DNA of 64,000 nt from Acetohalobium arabaticum DSM 5501. Its GTDB lineage: Bacteria > Bacillota > Halanaerobiia > Halobacteroidales > Acetohalobiaceae. The position numbers and the translations under genes are program-made. Shown here piece after piece: positions 26,340 through 35,453 of this stretch. Each line of letters starts with the position of its first letter. Position 1 is the first letter of the stretch. The stretch covers positions 1,271,833 to 1,335,832 of the forward strand of contig NC_014378.1 of NCBI RefSeq assembly GCF_000144695.1, written 5' to 3'. The notes below the pieces were generated by a model, which saw only the letters and a program-made list of their open reading frames with translations, made no database searches and had not been told where the DNA came from.

Positions 26340-27050
26340 TTAATCTTCTACTTTCTGAGTATAGTCAGGAGTCTCATCTTTTAAATCTAAATATAATGAA
26401 CCATCTGTATTTAAAGTTGCCAGCATAACTCTTGAAACATCATCAATTCCCTGATTATTTAATTCCTGATATAACCAATTAAAATCAAGATTATTCTGCT
26501 TTAAATTCTGTTCCAAAACTTCCCCATCCTTAATTATCTCTGTCGCCAATCCTTTATAATCAGTATCCAATCCTAAATCATTCGGAGTTATAGAATTATA
26601 CTGACTTTTTTTCAATACACTTAATTCTCCATCGGATTCTAAAACAGCAAATTCTACTTCATTAATATCAAAAACATCTTTTTCCCGCAACTGCATCTCT
26701 AAAGCATCTAAAGTATATCTAGATTTAAACATATTATCTTCTAAAATTTTGCCATTTTGTATTACAACTACAGGTTCTCCTTTGACTAATTTTCTTATCT
26801 TTAAACTCTTTACTGTCAGGTAACCAAGTCCTAAAGTACATAAAACTAAAACAACCGGGCTCAATAAAACAGCATTTCCTCTAACTTCATTAACAACATA
26901 TGCTCCTGCAATTGTTCCAATAGTTACTCCAGTCACAAAATCAAAAAAGGTAACCTGAGCAAGTAATTTCCTCCCCACTAGTCTAGTTAAAATTACCAAT
27001 AATATGAATATAATTATTGTTGTCCATGCTGCTTCAATATACTCAGCCAT
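26340..27050 (-). CDS. DUF421/YetF-family membrane protein
   Basis: 236 residues: three N-terminal membrane helices with LTRLVGRKLLAQVTFFDFVT and VTIGTIAGAYVV, then the cytosolic DUF421 domain starting at PVVVIQNGKILEDNMFKSRY. This is the normal architecture of YetF-like proteins. These occur in many spore formers, and some members take part in spore membrane functions. Monocistronic. Confidence 0.88.
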   Translation of the reverse strand: MAEYIEAAWTTIIIFILLVILTRLVGRKLLAQVTFFDFVTGVTIGTIAGAYVVNEVRGNAVLLSPVVLVLCTLGLGYLTVKSLKIRKLVKGEPVVVIQNGKILEDNMFKSRYTLDALEMQLREKDVFDINEVEFAVLESDGELSVLKKSQYNSITPNDLGLDTDYKGLATEIIKDGEVLEQNLKQNNLDFNWLYQELNNQGIDDVSRVMLATLNTDGSLYLDLKDETPDYTQKVED

Positions 27051-27159
27051 TTTTTCTTCCTCCTTTTAATTAATTATTAAAATTATTATAATTTAATGCA
27101 GGTCTTTAACTAACTTAAATATATTTAGCGCTAAGATTTCAAAATATAAAGGATACATA

Positions 27160-27261
27160 ATGATAATGGGTAGTCTAATGGCCTTCTTTACCTTAGGAAT
27201 CATATTAGGAGTCATATCTATTATTGGAGGTTTTTATATTATTTATAGAATGAAAATTTGA
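27160..27261 (+). CDS. small hydrophobic peptide, possibly a broken longer gene
   Basis: AAAGGA lies six bases before the ATG. The 33-codon frame reads MIMGSLMAFFTLGIILGVIS then IIGGFYIIYRMKI, one membrane helix, and ends in TGA. The same frame stays open for 23 further hydrophobic codons (GIILIIFACLLVKDGLKLMK...) to a TAA at 27328-27330, so a former 57-residue two-helix protein may have gained a nonsense codon. The rest of 27051-27357 holds nothing else I can support. Confidence 0.4.
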   Translation: MIMGSLMAFFTLGIILGVISIIGGFYIIYRMKI

Positions 27262-27357
27262 GGAATTATATTAATAATCTTTGCTTGCTTATTGGTTAAA
27301 GATGGATTAAAATTAATGAAACTAATTTAACTTAAGAATATAGGATGGTGATCAAAT

Positions 27358-27825
27358 ATGAACATCTTCGTTCTAGATGAAAATATCCAAAAATGTGCTA
27401 AGTATCACGCCGACAAACACGTCATTAAGATGATTCTTGAATCAGCACAGCTTCTTTGTAGTGCCCACTGGATGACTGGTAATGAAGCCCCTTACCGTTT
27501 AACCCATAAAAATCATCCTTGCAGTAAATGGGTCCGCAATTCAATTGAAAATTATCGATGGTTAGTTAGATTAGGACTGGCATTATGTAAAGAATATACC
27601 TATCGGTATAATAGGACACATAAAACCGAAGAAAAGTTAAAGTGGCTGCGTGATAATGAGCCGAACTTACCAGATAAAGAAAAGACTGATTTTGTATTAG
27701 TTATGCCTGATAAATATAAATGTGAAGATCCTGTTGAAGCTTACCGTACTTATTATAGACAAGAAAAAGAAGATATTGCTGCCTGGAAGAATCGCCCTAT
27801 TCCAGACTGGTTTAAAATAGATTAA
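27358..27825 (+). CDS. conserved phage/bacterial protein of unknown function
   Basis: 155 residues. Characteristic segments are MNIFVLDENIQKCAKYHADK, HVIKMILESAQLLCSAHW, CSKWVRNSIENYRWL and DPVEAYRTYYRQEK. I recall the same family in phages and scattered bacteria, annotated only as hypothetical. It is rich in His, Cys and Trp, hinting at a nucleic-acid or metal function, but no catalytic motif is established. A ribosome site GGATGGTGATC precedes the ATG. Confidence 0.75.
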   Translation: MNIFVLDENIQKCAKYHADKHVIKMILESAQLLCSAHWMTGNEAPYRLTHKNHPCSKWVRNSIENYRWLVRLGLALCKEYTYRYNRTHKTEEKLKWLRDNEPNLPDKEKTDFVLVMPDKYKCEDPVEAYRTYYRQEKEDIAAWKNRPIPDWFKID

Positions 27826-27972
27826 TTCTATATTTCAAAGTTATTAATTAAGGCTTGTAATTTTTGGATTATTTCTGCTAATTTTTGAGAAGAATTTGTT
27901 ATTTTATTTGAAATTGTGTAGTTATAAGTGACTAAGTAATAAGTAACTTGAACTAAAATAAAAAATAATAAA

Positions 27973-28011
27973 TAGCTCACCAGTAGCTTTTGTATAACTA
28001 CTGATGAGTTA
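27973..28011 (-). terminator. terminator of the BCCT transporter gene
   Basis: On the minus strand TAACTCATCAGTAG pairs with CTACTGGTGAGCTA (two G-U pairs), followed by TTTATTATTTTTTATTTT. It begins 23 bases past the BCCT stop. Confidence 0.85.
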
Positions 28012-28033
28012 TGTCACTATCTATAATAATTAT

Positions 28034-29593
28034 TTAAATATCGATAGTACCAATAAACTCTCCTTGATTTTGAATAGTCTGATCTTTCTGTAATGCCTTA
28101 AAGAAAGAAATTATAGAAAAACACATAAAGATCATAAATGGAAAAGCTGATGCAATTGCTGCTGTTTGTAATGCAGAAAGGCCTCCAGCCAACAACAGAA
28201 TTGCTGCTAATAATCCTTCGGCAGTTCCCCAGGTAATCTTTACCTTTCGTGAAGGATCAAGAGTACCATATGAAGTCAACATTCCCATTACAAAAGTAGC
28301 TGAATTAGCCGAGGTAATAAAGTATGTAGCTACTAGAATAGTGGCAATTACACTCATTATACTACCTAGCGGAAACTGATTTAATGCCACGAAGAAAGCC
28401 GACGCTACATCAGATTGGACAGGACCAACGATTCCACCAGAACTAAACTGTTCAAGCCAGATACCTGAACCTCCCATAGTAGCAATCCAAATTAAGCTTA
28501 AAATGGTTGGTCCAAATAAAGTAGCTACTACAAACTCTCTAATTGTTCTTCCGCGGGAAATACGGGCAATAAAACCACCGACAAATGGAGTCCAGGAAAT
28601 CCACCAGGCCCAATAAAAGACTGTCCACCAGCCTGGCCAATTACTATTTTCAACAGCACTAGTAAAGAAGCTCATGTTAAAAATATTCTGTAAATAACCG
28701 CCTATTCCCTGTGTAAAGTAATTAAAAATAAATACTGTGGGACCAACAGTAATCATTGCTGCTAAAATTAAAAAGCTTAACCAGACATTGATATTACCTA
28801 TATGCTTAATACCACTATCTAAACCAGTAACTGTACAGACAATAAAAATCACAGTTATAATAGCAATAATAATTATAGCTACTATATTATTATTGGGAAT
28901 ACCAAATAAGAAATTAAGTCCGCTGTTAATTTGTTGTGCTCCTAAACCTAACGAAGTAGCCATTCCAAAAAGAGTAGCAAATACAGCTAGAATATCGAAC
29001 ATTTTTCCAATCGGTCCCTTTACTCCTTTTTCTCCTATCAATGGATAAAGAGTACAGCTAGGTAATTGAGGCATTCCCCTTCTAAAACCAAAGTAACCGA
29101 TAATCATTCCAAAAAGTGAAAATAAAGCCCAGGGATGTAGCCCCCAATGAAAGAATGAATAACGAATAGCAAGTAATGCTGACTCTGCTGTTTCTCCTTG
29201 TCCAAATGGTGGACTAGCATAATGACTAATTGGTTCAGCTACTCCCCAGAAGACAAGACCAATTCCCATTCCAGCACTGAAAAGCATTGCAAACCAAGAG
29301 CCTGTATTAAATTCAGGTTCCTCATCAGGTTTACCTAACTTTATATCCCCATATTTACTTAAACCAATTATTAAAGTTACCACTAACGTTCCGGATACAA
29401 ATAAAAGATATGACCATCCAAAATTACCAACTAAAACATCAAAAACAATTTCTACTGCTTTACTAAAACTTTCAGTAGCAGTAATACCCCAGATAACCAA
29501 AATAGCTGAAATTACAACTGAAATTCCAAATACAACTGGATCAATATCAAGTTTTTTATTTGATGGTTCAACTTCATTCTCAATTTTAGCCAT
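28034..29593 (-). CDS. BCCT-family betaine/choline/carnitine transporter
   Basis: 519 residues with 12 membrane helices. The BCCT tryptophan-rich signature is present around residue 325 (WWTVFYWAWWISWTPFVGGF), together with GMGIGLVFWGVAEPISHYAS near residue 90, the Na+-type glycine motif. The N-terminal tail is acidic. It lies about 100 bases downstream of the methyltransferase cluster, separated by a hairpin, and would import the quaternary amine (glycine betaine most likely) that the cluster demethylates, besides serving osmoprotection. Confidence 0.93.
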   Translation of the reverse strand: MAKIENEVEPSNKKLDIDPVVFGISVVISAILVIWGITATESFSKAVEIVFDVLVGNFGWSYLLFVSGTLVVTLIIGLSKYGDIKLGKPDEEPEFNTGSWFAMLFSAGMGIGLVFWGVAEPISHYASPPFGQGETAESALLAIRYSFFHWGLHPWALFSLFGMIIGYFGFRRGMPQLPSCTLYPLIGEKGVKGPIGKMFDILAVFATLFGMATSLGLGAQQINSGLNFLFGIPNNNIVAIIIIAIITVIFIVCTVTGLDSGIKHIGNINVWLSFLILAAMITVGPTVFIFNYFTQGIGGYLQNIFNMSFFTSAVENSNWPGWWTVFYWAWWISWTPFVGGFIARISRGRTIREFVVATLFGPTILSLIWIATMGGSGIWLEQFSSGGIVGPVQSDVASAFFVALNQFPLGSIMSVIATILVATYFITSANSATFVMGMLTSYGTLDPSRKVKITWGTAEGLLAAILLLAGGLSALQTAAIASAFPFMIFMCFSIISFFKALQKDQTIQNQGEFIGTIDI

Positions 29594-29641
29594 ACTCTCT
29601 CCTCCTAAATATTTATATGATTAATTATTTATTTTTTAGAA

Positions 29642-29673
29642 ATCCCAGGACTAATCAAGATTAGTCCTGGGAT
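29642..29673 (-). terminator. perfect 15-bp hairpin after the methyl-THF methyltransferase
   Basis: ATCCCAGGACTAATC, loop AA, then its exact complement. The T-run on the minus strand is short (TTTCT), so it may act as a leaky terminator or processing stop between the methyltransferase genes and the BCCT gene. Confidence 0.7.
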
Positions 29674-29693
29674 TTGAGTTAAATCCAATCAAA

Positions 29694-30491
29694 TTAAACA
29701 GTTAATTTATCACTTTTAGATGCTTTAATGTAATTGCCGCAGTACTGATCCTTACCTAGTAAAGTATCAGCGGCAGTAGCCAGAGACATAATCTTTTTAT
29801 CTAGTGGATCAAGAATAGCACTATCCATCCCTCTACTCATAGCCAGCAGTACAAAGGATTGATTTAGAAGTCTTCTCTGCGGCAGACCGTGGGAGATATT
29901 GCTCAATCCACAAGTAATATGCACATCTTCATATTTGTTGGTAATCTCATCAATAGCAGATAGAATATACTCTCCCATCTCCTCGTCAGTTCCGATCGGC
30001 TGAATAATTGGATCAACATAGATATCTTCCTCGGCAATACCCTCAGCAGTTAGATCATCAATTAATTTAGTTGCTGTTTTAATTCTATCTGTATCATCCT
30101 CTGGCATACCTTCATCATCCATAACTAAAGCTATAATCTCTGCATCATACTCCTGAATTAATGGTAAAATTTCACTGAATCTCTCGTCTTCAGCAGTAAT
30201 AGAATTGACTAAAGCCTTACCTTCATGGGCTTCTAATCCTCTTTTGATTGCTTCTGGATCAGGACTATCAATACATAATGGTACATCTACAACTTCCTGT
30301 ACCGTATTAACCAACCATTCTAGTGCTTCTGGCTCTTCCTTAATTAAGGTTCCGCAGTTAACATCGATATAATCGGCTCCGGCCTCTTCCTGCCTTTTAG
30401 CTAGATCTTGAATAAATTCAGCATCTCTATCCTTAACTGCTGGTTCTACCTCATCACGACTCGTATTAATTAATTCTCCAACAATTATCAT
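29694..30491 (-). CDS. mtgA: methyltetrahydrofolate:corrinoid methyltransferase (MtgA-like)
   Basis: 265 residues with the DHPS-like pterin-binding TIM barrel seen in AcsE, MtgA and MtvA: VGELINTSRDEV at the start, AGADYIDVNCGTL near residue 38, VPLCIDSPDPEAI near 70 and CGLSNISHGLPQRRLLNQSF near 195 with the asparagine that polarises the pterin. It moves the methyl group from the corrinoid protein to tetrahydrofolate (or the reverse). It lies 27 bases after the corrinoid-protein gene and ends the operon. The symbol is given by analogy with glycine betaine systems. Confidence 0.88.
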   Translation of the reverse strand: MIIVGELINTSRDEVEPAVKDRDAEFIQDLAKRQEEAGADYIDVNCGTLIKEEPEALEWLVNTVQEVVDVPLCIDSPDPEAIKRGLEAHEGKALVNSITAEDERFSEILPLIQEYDAEIIALVMDDEGMPEDDTDRIKTATKLIDDLTAEGIAEEDIYVDPIIQPIGTDEEMGEYILSAIDEITNKYEDVHITCGLSNISHGLPQRRLLNQSFVLLAMSRGMDSAILDPLDKKIMSLATAADTLLGKDQYCGNYIKASKSDKLTV

Positions 30492-30518
30492 TTATAATCC
30501 CTCCTAATTTATATATTT

Positions 30519-31148
30519 TTATGCAAATTTACGTACTAAATCAGTAGCAGCACTTCCATCAGAAGCATAACCATCAGCATCAATTTCATCAGCAAAGTCC
30601 TGGCTTACTGGAGCACCACCTAAGATAACCTTAACTTCATCTCTAATTCCTGCTTCTTCTAATGCTTCGATAGTATCACCCATAGCCGGCATAGTAGTAG
30701 TTAATAAAGCTGACAAGCCTAACACATCTGGATTATGTTCTTTAACTGCTTCTAGAATTTCATCAGCTGATTTATCCACTCCCAAATCAACTACCTCATA
30801 GCCTGCTCCCTCTACCATCATAGATACCAAGTTCTTACCTATATCATGTAAGTCACCATCAACAGTACTAATCATGAAAGTTCCATTTGAAGAAGAATCA
30901 TCATCTGCTAAAAGCGGCTTAACTATATCCATACCTGCATGCATTGATTCAGCAGAAATTAATACCTCAGGAACAAACATATCTTGTGCCTTGAATCTTT
31001 TTCCAACAACATCCATACCAGCAACTAATCCTTCTTTAATAATCTTACTGGGTTCCTCTCCATCATCAACAAGGTCCTGAACTAGCTCTGCTACCTTCTC
31101 CTCTTCTCCATTAATTACTGCTTCAGAAATTTCATTAAATTTACTCAT
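30519..31148 (-). CDS. methyltransferase corrinoid protein (MtgC/MttC-like)
   Basis: 209 residues: a helical N-terminal cap (residues ~1-85) and a B12-binding Rossmann domain with DGDLHDIGKNLVSMMVEGAG near residue 95, whose histidine binds cobalt, then LSALLTTTMP and VILGGAPVSQDFADEIDADG. It carries the methyl group between the substrate methyltransferase and the methyl-THF methyltransferase. It lies between the two in the order substrate enzyme, corrinoid protein, THF enzyme. Confidence 0.93.
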   Translation of the reverse strand: MSKFNEISEAVINGEEEKVAELVQDLVDDGEEPSKIIKEGLVAGMDVVGKRFKAQDMFVPEVLISAESMHAGMDIVKPLLADDDSSSNGTFMISTVDGDLHDIGKNLVSMMVEGAGYEVVDLGVDKSADEILEAVKEHNPDVLGLSALLTTTMPAMGDTIEALEEAGIRDEVKVILGGAPVSQDFADEIDADGYASDGSAATDLVRKFA

Positions 31149-31223
31149 TTTAATAATTCCCCCTATTTTGATTTAGAATAAAATAAAAAAGTATTTTTAA
31201 AATTATATATATTTAAATTATTC

Positions 31224-32639
31224 TTATAAACTATCTATATAATCAGTTAATTTTTCATCAATAGCAGGATCCAACTCAGGTGCTTCAAAATTCTCTAATC
31301 TTTCTTTATAGATCTCATGGGCTCGCTCCATAGTAGGTACTATATTATCACTTGATGAGTAACCCGTTCGATTGCCTACTTCAGGACGTTCAAAGTCCTT
31401 CATATGTTTCATAGTATGGGCTTCTGTCAAATAATGTCCAGCTGGTCCTACTTCTTCGATTACTTCCTTAGCAATTAATTCTTTATTTACTCCGATACCA
31501 GATTGATAATTGGTTAATAGACTGATTATTTCGTCATCAATAATAAACTTCTCATAAGACATCGTCATGTAATTCTCCAGTAAGCCTGCTGAATGCAAGA
31601 CAAAGTTCACTCCATGATTTAAAGTAGACTTAAAGGTCATCATTGCTTCATAACCAGCCTGTGCATCCGGCATCAATGAATCAGTAAGCGAACCTCCAGC
31701 CCGACACGGTAGATCATAATAACGAGCTAACTGGGCTGTAGCACCGATGAACTTAGCATACTCTGGACTTCCTATAGCTAAATTGGAAGTCTTCATATCC
31801 ATAATCGTCGTTGCTGAACCATAAACTGCTGGGGTACCGGGATTAATTAGTTGAGATAGAACAATTCCTGCTAATACCTCAACATTTTGTAAAGTTAATG
31901 TTCCGGCAATCGACATAGGCCCTGTTGAACCAGACATAATCAAGGAAGCCACAACCACCGCCTGATTATATTTGGCATGCTCAATTAAAGCATCCAACAT
32001 TCGTTCATCAAATTGAAGAGGACTCATAGTATTGATTAAACTGATTACAATCGGTCTATCATCAATAATTTCATCTTCACCAAAGAGCATACTGGCCATC
32101 TCAAAACTTTCTCGGGCCTTTTTAGCTCCTAAAGCACTTCCCATCAGACACTTATCAGAATTCTTAGCTGCTACATAAAGCATTTTAGCATGTCTAATCT
32201 CGTCTTTTACATCAGTAGGCTCAACAATGACTCCACCCAAAACATCAATATTATCACTATCAGCAGCTAACTTAGTAAAATTAATATAATCTTCGAAAGT
32301 TGAATCACGTCTTCCCTCTTTAATATCAGTTACAGAAGGTGAACCATATCCAGGAGCTAAAACAGAATTATTACCTCCCACTGTTACATTCTTTTCTGGA
32401 TTCCTAGCATGTAATGTAAAGGAAGAAGGTGCTTTATCCAATGCATCCTCGATTACTTGCCGCGGTAAAAATACTGTCTTATCTTCAACTTTAGCTCCAT
32501 TCTCAGCAAAAATATTTCTTGCTTCTTCATGCATAATTTCTATTCCATTATTCTCTAACAAGTCCATTGAAGCTTCATGAATTTCTTTTACTTCATTATC
32601 AGATAAAAGATCTTGAGATGAAAAATTACGTTTAATCAT
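31224..32639 (-). CDS. mtgB: MttB-superfamily non-pyrrolysine methyltransferase (MtgB-like)
   Basis: 471 residues, the length of MttB-superfamily proteins. Family segments include LLENNGIEIMHEEARNIFAE, VLAPGYGSPSVTDIKEGRRD, and GRAGGSLTDS-like CRAGGSLTDSLMPDAQAGYE. There is no in-frame TAG: the frame is open through the zone where trimethylamine MttB has pyrrolysine, so this is the non-Pyl type, whose known members demethylate glycine betaine, carnitine or proline betaine. It is the first gene of the cluster, behind a good ribosome site (AGGAGG, eight bases). With a BCCT importer and corrinoid partner, glycine betaine is the likeliest substrate. Confidence 0.87.
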   Translation of the reverse strand: MIKRNFSSQDLLSDNEVKEIHEASMDLLENNGIEIMHEEARNIFAENGAKVEDKTVFLPRQVIEDALDKAPSSFTLHARNPEKNVTVGGNNSVLAPGYGSPSVTDIKEGRRDSTFEDYINFTKLAADSDNIDVLGGVIVEPTDVKDEIRHAKMLYVAAKNSDKCLMGSALGAKKARESFEMASMLFGEDEIIDDRPIVISLINTMSPLQFDERMLDALIEHAKYNQAVVVASLIMSGSTGPMSIAGTLTLQNVEVLAGIVLSQLINPGTPAVYGSATTIMDMKTSNLAIGSPEYAKFIGATAQLARYYDLPCRAGGSLTDSLMPDAQAGYEAMMTFKSTLNHGVNFVLHSAGLLENYMTMSYEKFIIDDEIISLLTNYQSGIGVNKELIAKEVIEEVGPAGHYLTEAHTMKHMKDFERPEVGNRTGYSSSDNIVPTMERAHEIYKERLENFEAPELDPAIDEKLTDYIDSL

Positions 32640-33017
32640 TTTTAAACCTCCTATTGGATATAATATTAAATTGACATAATAAATTTAGAAATCGGAATAT
32701 TTGTATACCCCCTTTTTGTATTATAATAATTCTAAATATGATTAAATTTTAATCAAGATTATATATTAATCTATGGTTATTATTTAAACATTATCACCAT
32801 AAATTCCTTCTTTTTCTTATAAAAAATTTTTAGGATAAATAGTAAAGAACCCACCCTTATTTATATGGGGGATGAATTTACTACCTATTCTTTGATTCAA
32901 TATCAAAGAATAGGTTATTTTTTGTTTAAATATTAACTATATGTAATTGTATTAAGCCTTGATATTATTGCTATCCAAGGCATTATATGATATACTATAT
33001 ATAAAAGGTGATAACAA

Positions 33018-33092
33018 TTGAGTAACCAAAATAATCTAATTCATGCTAGAACATGTGTTTATAATGTTGGCTATCATAAGGAGGTGAACTAA
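33018..33092 (+). pseudogene. tnpA remnant, N-terminal 20 codons
   Basis: From a TTG behind AAGGTGATAACA the frame reads MSNQNNLIHARTCVYNVGYH, the usual start of a Y1 (HuH) transposase, and then runs straight into KEVN and TAA, where the tnpB ribosome site (AAGGAGG) begins. All catalytic parts (HUH and tyrosine) are missing. Confidence 0.8.
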
Positions 33093-34394
33093 TTGAAGCT
33101 AGCTAAGTATTTTATCCATAAACCTAATCAAACCCAACAAATTGTATTAGGTTGTTTAGCCTATGCTAGTGCCAGATTATATAATATCGGCAATTATCAA
33201 CGTAAAAATTGGTCTAAAGATAGTGATAAAGAGTATCCTGATTGGTATAAACAAAAAAAGCAATTAAAAACTAACTTTTGGTATAAAAACTTACCCTCCC
33301 AGACAGCACAGGAAACACTTAAAATTTTAGCTGATAACTGGGATAGTTTTTATCAAAGTATGGAGGATTATCAAGATAATCCTGATAAATATAACGGTGA
33401 GCCTAATCCACCTAACTATAAACCTAAAGACAGCAAATTTAACTTTCGTTATCTCAATAATGGTTTTAAAATTATTGATGGTAAGTTAAGATTATCTATT
33501 CCTAAACAGTTAAAAAAGTATCTAAAAGAGGAATACTCTATTGCCAACAAATTCTTATGGATAAGAGTGCCTAATGAGCTGTTATCCAGTAATAGAGATA
33601 TCCTTAACTCAACTACTAGAATTGAGTTTAAACCTTTAAGCGATGATACTTATAAGGTAATCTTAACTTATAAAGTAGATACTCCTACTATTAAAGAAGA
33701 TAACGGTAATTATTTAAGTATTGACCTAGGAATTAATAATTTGATGACTTGTTATAGTAATCAAAATCAGGAAAGCTTTATTATTGACGGCGGACAATAT
33801 TTAGCTATTAATCGTTATTTTGATAAGAAGATTAAACATTATCAATCAATTTTGAATGGTCAAGGTAAAAAGACTTCTAAACGTATTCAGAACCTATATA
33901 AAAAGCGACGAAAACAATTATTTCACCTAATTCATAGTGCAACTAAAAAAGTAGTTAATTACTGTATTGAAAATAATATTTCTAGAGTAATCGTTGGTGA
34001 TATAAAAAATATTCGTGATGATGCTAATTTAGGTAAACAGACTAATCAAAAACTCCATAAACTACCTTTTGATATTATATATCACCAACTAGAGTATAAA
34101 CTTAATTTACAGGGGATTACTTTAATCAAGAAGAATGAAAAATATACCAGCCAATGCAGTCCTTACAGTAAAAAAGTAACTAAGAAATATGCTAATAAAT
34201 CTAACCGGGTTAAAAGAGGGCTTTATATTGATAAAGATAACAATCAAGCTTTTAATGCCGACAGCATAGGTGCATTTAATATCTTACGCAAATATCTACA
34301 GCAGCGACGTAAAGGTAAAGATATTACTCTGCAGGTTAAAGGTTTATCAAATCCGGTTAAATATAATTGGAATAATCATCAATTTGCAGCTTAA
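33093..34394 (+). CDS. tnpB: TnpB RNA-guided nuclease (IS200/IS605 family), copy 1
   Basis: 433 residues, full length. RuvC-I is YLSIDLGINNL (D211), RuvC-III is AFNADSIGAFNIL (D390). At the RuvC-II position the sequence is VIVGDIKNIR, with glycine 302 where most TnpBs have glutamate; a conserved glutamate 334 in HQLEYKL may replace it. Only one cysteine (YTSQCS) remains of the zinc finger. It starts with TTG eight bases behind GGAGG. It differs from the copy at 53863 at about 17 of 433 residues. The open frame and low divergence suggest it is still under selection or recently arrived. Confidence 0.92.
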   Translation: MKLAKYFIHKPNQTQQIVLGCLAYASARLYNIGNYQRKNWSKDSDKEYPDWYKQKKQLKTNFWYKNLPSQTAQETLKILADNWDSFYQSMEDYQDNPDKYNGEPNPPNYKPKDSKFNFRYLNNGFKIIDGKLRLSIPKQLKKYLKEEYSIANKFLWIRVPNELLSSNRDILNSTTRIEFKPLSDDTYKVILTYKVDTPTIKEDNGNYLSIDLGINNLMTCYSNQNQESFIIDGGQYLAINRYFDKKIKHYQSILNGQGKKTSKRIQNLYKKRRKQLFHLIHSATKKVVNYCIENNISRVIVGDIKNIRDDANLGKQTNQKLHKLPFDIIYHQLEYKLNLQGITLIKKNEKYTSQCSPYSKKVTKKYANKSNRVKRGLYIDKDNNQAFNADSIGAFNILRKYLQQRRKGKDITLQVKGLSNPVKYNWNNHQFAA

Positions 34395-34538
34395 AAGTAC
34401 CTCCAAGTCCAGCCAGTATTAACTGGATAGGAGTAGTGGCGTTGGACACGCCGAATGGGTAACTTGCTTGATATTACGGGTAACTCCCATAAAAGCAGGC
34501 GACCATGAAGCTCGGTATTTCAATGCCGAGTAGTTCAC
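34395..34538 (+). ncRNA. omega-RNA (guide RNA scaffold) of TnpB copy 1
   Basis: The 144 bases from the tnpB stop to the element tip are highly conserved in copy 2 and contain several hairpins, the last being CTCGGTATT/AATGCCGAG followed by TAGTTCAC. In studied elements this region is transcribed as the TnpB guide RNA and the ~16 bases beyond the tip (here ATAAGTCAATTTCATA) act as guide. Function is inferred from position. Confidence 0.7.
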
Positions 34539-34670
34539 ATAAGTCAATTTCATACTAGTTATTAAAAATAAATTTAAGACTTCACTTTCAAGAGTACTTT
34601 CGATATTTATTTGTTTATATTTATGAAATTCGCTTAAATATAAAAAATTAAAAAAAGAAAAGATAAAAGC

Positions 34671-34698
34671 TTGACTTGTTAAAAAAATTTGATATACT
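34671..34698 (+). promoter_or_regulatory. sigma-A promoter of the TetR gene
   Basis: TTGACT (34671-34676), a 16-base spacer and TATACT (34693-34698), 58 bases before the ATG at 34756. Confidence 0.75.
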
Positions 34699-34755
34699 AA
34701 TTCCTATAAAAAGAAAAATATGAAATTATTATCTGCTATTAAGGAGAGTCTATAG

Positions 34756-35427
34756 ATGATTAATGTCGAAGAAACTAATATTAAAACAAAACGTATTTTG
34801 AAAATTTTTATTGAAGCTACTACTAAAATAATTAAAAAAGAAGGCATCGAAGGGGTTACCATCAGAAAAGTAGCTGATATTGCTGGCTATAATAGTGCTA
34901 CTATATATAACTATTTTGAAAACTGCAACCAACTAATTTCCTTTGCAGCTATAAAATTCATTAGTAATTATGTTCAAGCACTACCGGATTATTTTGATGA
35001 AGAAAACAGTACATTAGAAAACTTTTTAGCAGTTTGGGAATGTTTCTGTACATACTGCTTTGAAGATCCAAAGATTTATTATGCAGTCTTTACAGAAGAT
35101 ATTGGAAATCAATCAGAGAACCTTATTAAGAATTATTACTCTCTATTCCCCGAAGATTTAGGTAACCCGCCTGAAGAAGTAATGCCTATGTTAATGCAGT
35201 TTGATTTTGTTGAACGATGCAAAATATCAATCGCTCCTTGTATTGAAGAAGGATACTTTACCGAAGAGGAAGCTGAAGAAATCAATGAAATGATTAGATT
35301 AACTTATCAAGGAATGCTTTCACTCTTAATTAATAATCGAGTAGATTATTCGATCCAAGAAGCTACCAAAAGAACTATGAAATATATCCGCCGAATTGTA
35401 AATAGCTACTTAAAAAACAGCTGCTAG
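34756..35427 (+). CDS. TetR-family transcriptional regulator
   Basis: 223 residues. The N-terminal TetR helix-turn-helix is clear: EATTKIIKKEGIEGVTIRKV then ADIAGYNSATIYNYFENCNQ. The C-terminal ligand domain is mostly helical and contains a long acidic stretch. The start follows AAGGAGAG. It lies beyond the TnpB element from the mtg cluster and points away from it, so it is a candidate regulator of that cluster, or of the TSUP exporter that converges on it. Its own stop lies inside the terminator hairpin. Confidence 0.9.
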   Translation: MINVEETNIKTKRILKIFIEATTKIIKKEGIEGVTIRKVADIAGYNSATIYNYFENCNQLISFAAIKFISNYVQALPDYFDEENSTLENFLAVWECFCTYCFEDPKIYYAVFTEDIGNQSENLIKNYYSLFPEDLGNPPEEVMPMLMQFDFVERCKISIAPCIEEGYFTEEEAEEINEMIRLTYQGMLSLLINNRVDYSIQEATKRTMKYIRRIVNSYLKNSC

Positions 35428-35444
35428 ATGGCAGCTGTTTTTTA
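35412..35444. terminator. bidirectional terminator between TetR and TSUP genes
   Basis: AAAAAACAGCTGC pairs with GGCAGCTGTTTTTT around TAGAT, with A-rich and T-rich flanks on both sides, so it works for both convergent genes. Confidence 0.88.
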
Positions 35445-35453
35445 AGTAATAAT

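Larger units (their letters stand above)
32826..34538 (+). mobile_element. IS200/IS605-family element, copy 1 (tnpB intact, tnpA lost)
   Basis: Boundaries were set by comparing with the second copy at 53723-55454: identity starts at ATTTTTAGG and ends at GAGTAGTTCAC. The left end has a hairpin (CCTATTCTTTGAT with ATCAAAGAATAGG), the right end has GCTCGGTATT...AATGCCGAGC-type hairpin just before the tip. It sits between the mtg cluster and the TetR gene. It carries only 20 codons of tnpA. Confidence 0.88.

Noticed and set aside
27160..27330. TGA at 27259 as a second selenocysteine codon
   Set aside because: No hairpin follows the TGA and the flanking peptide is plain hydrophobic; a nonsense mutation or a natural stop is simpler.
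31224..32639. pyrrolysine (TAG) in the MttB homologue
   Set aside because: The frame is open over its whole length with no amber codon, so it is the non-Pyl type.
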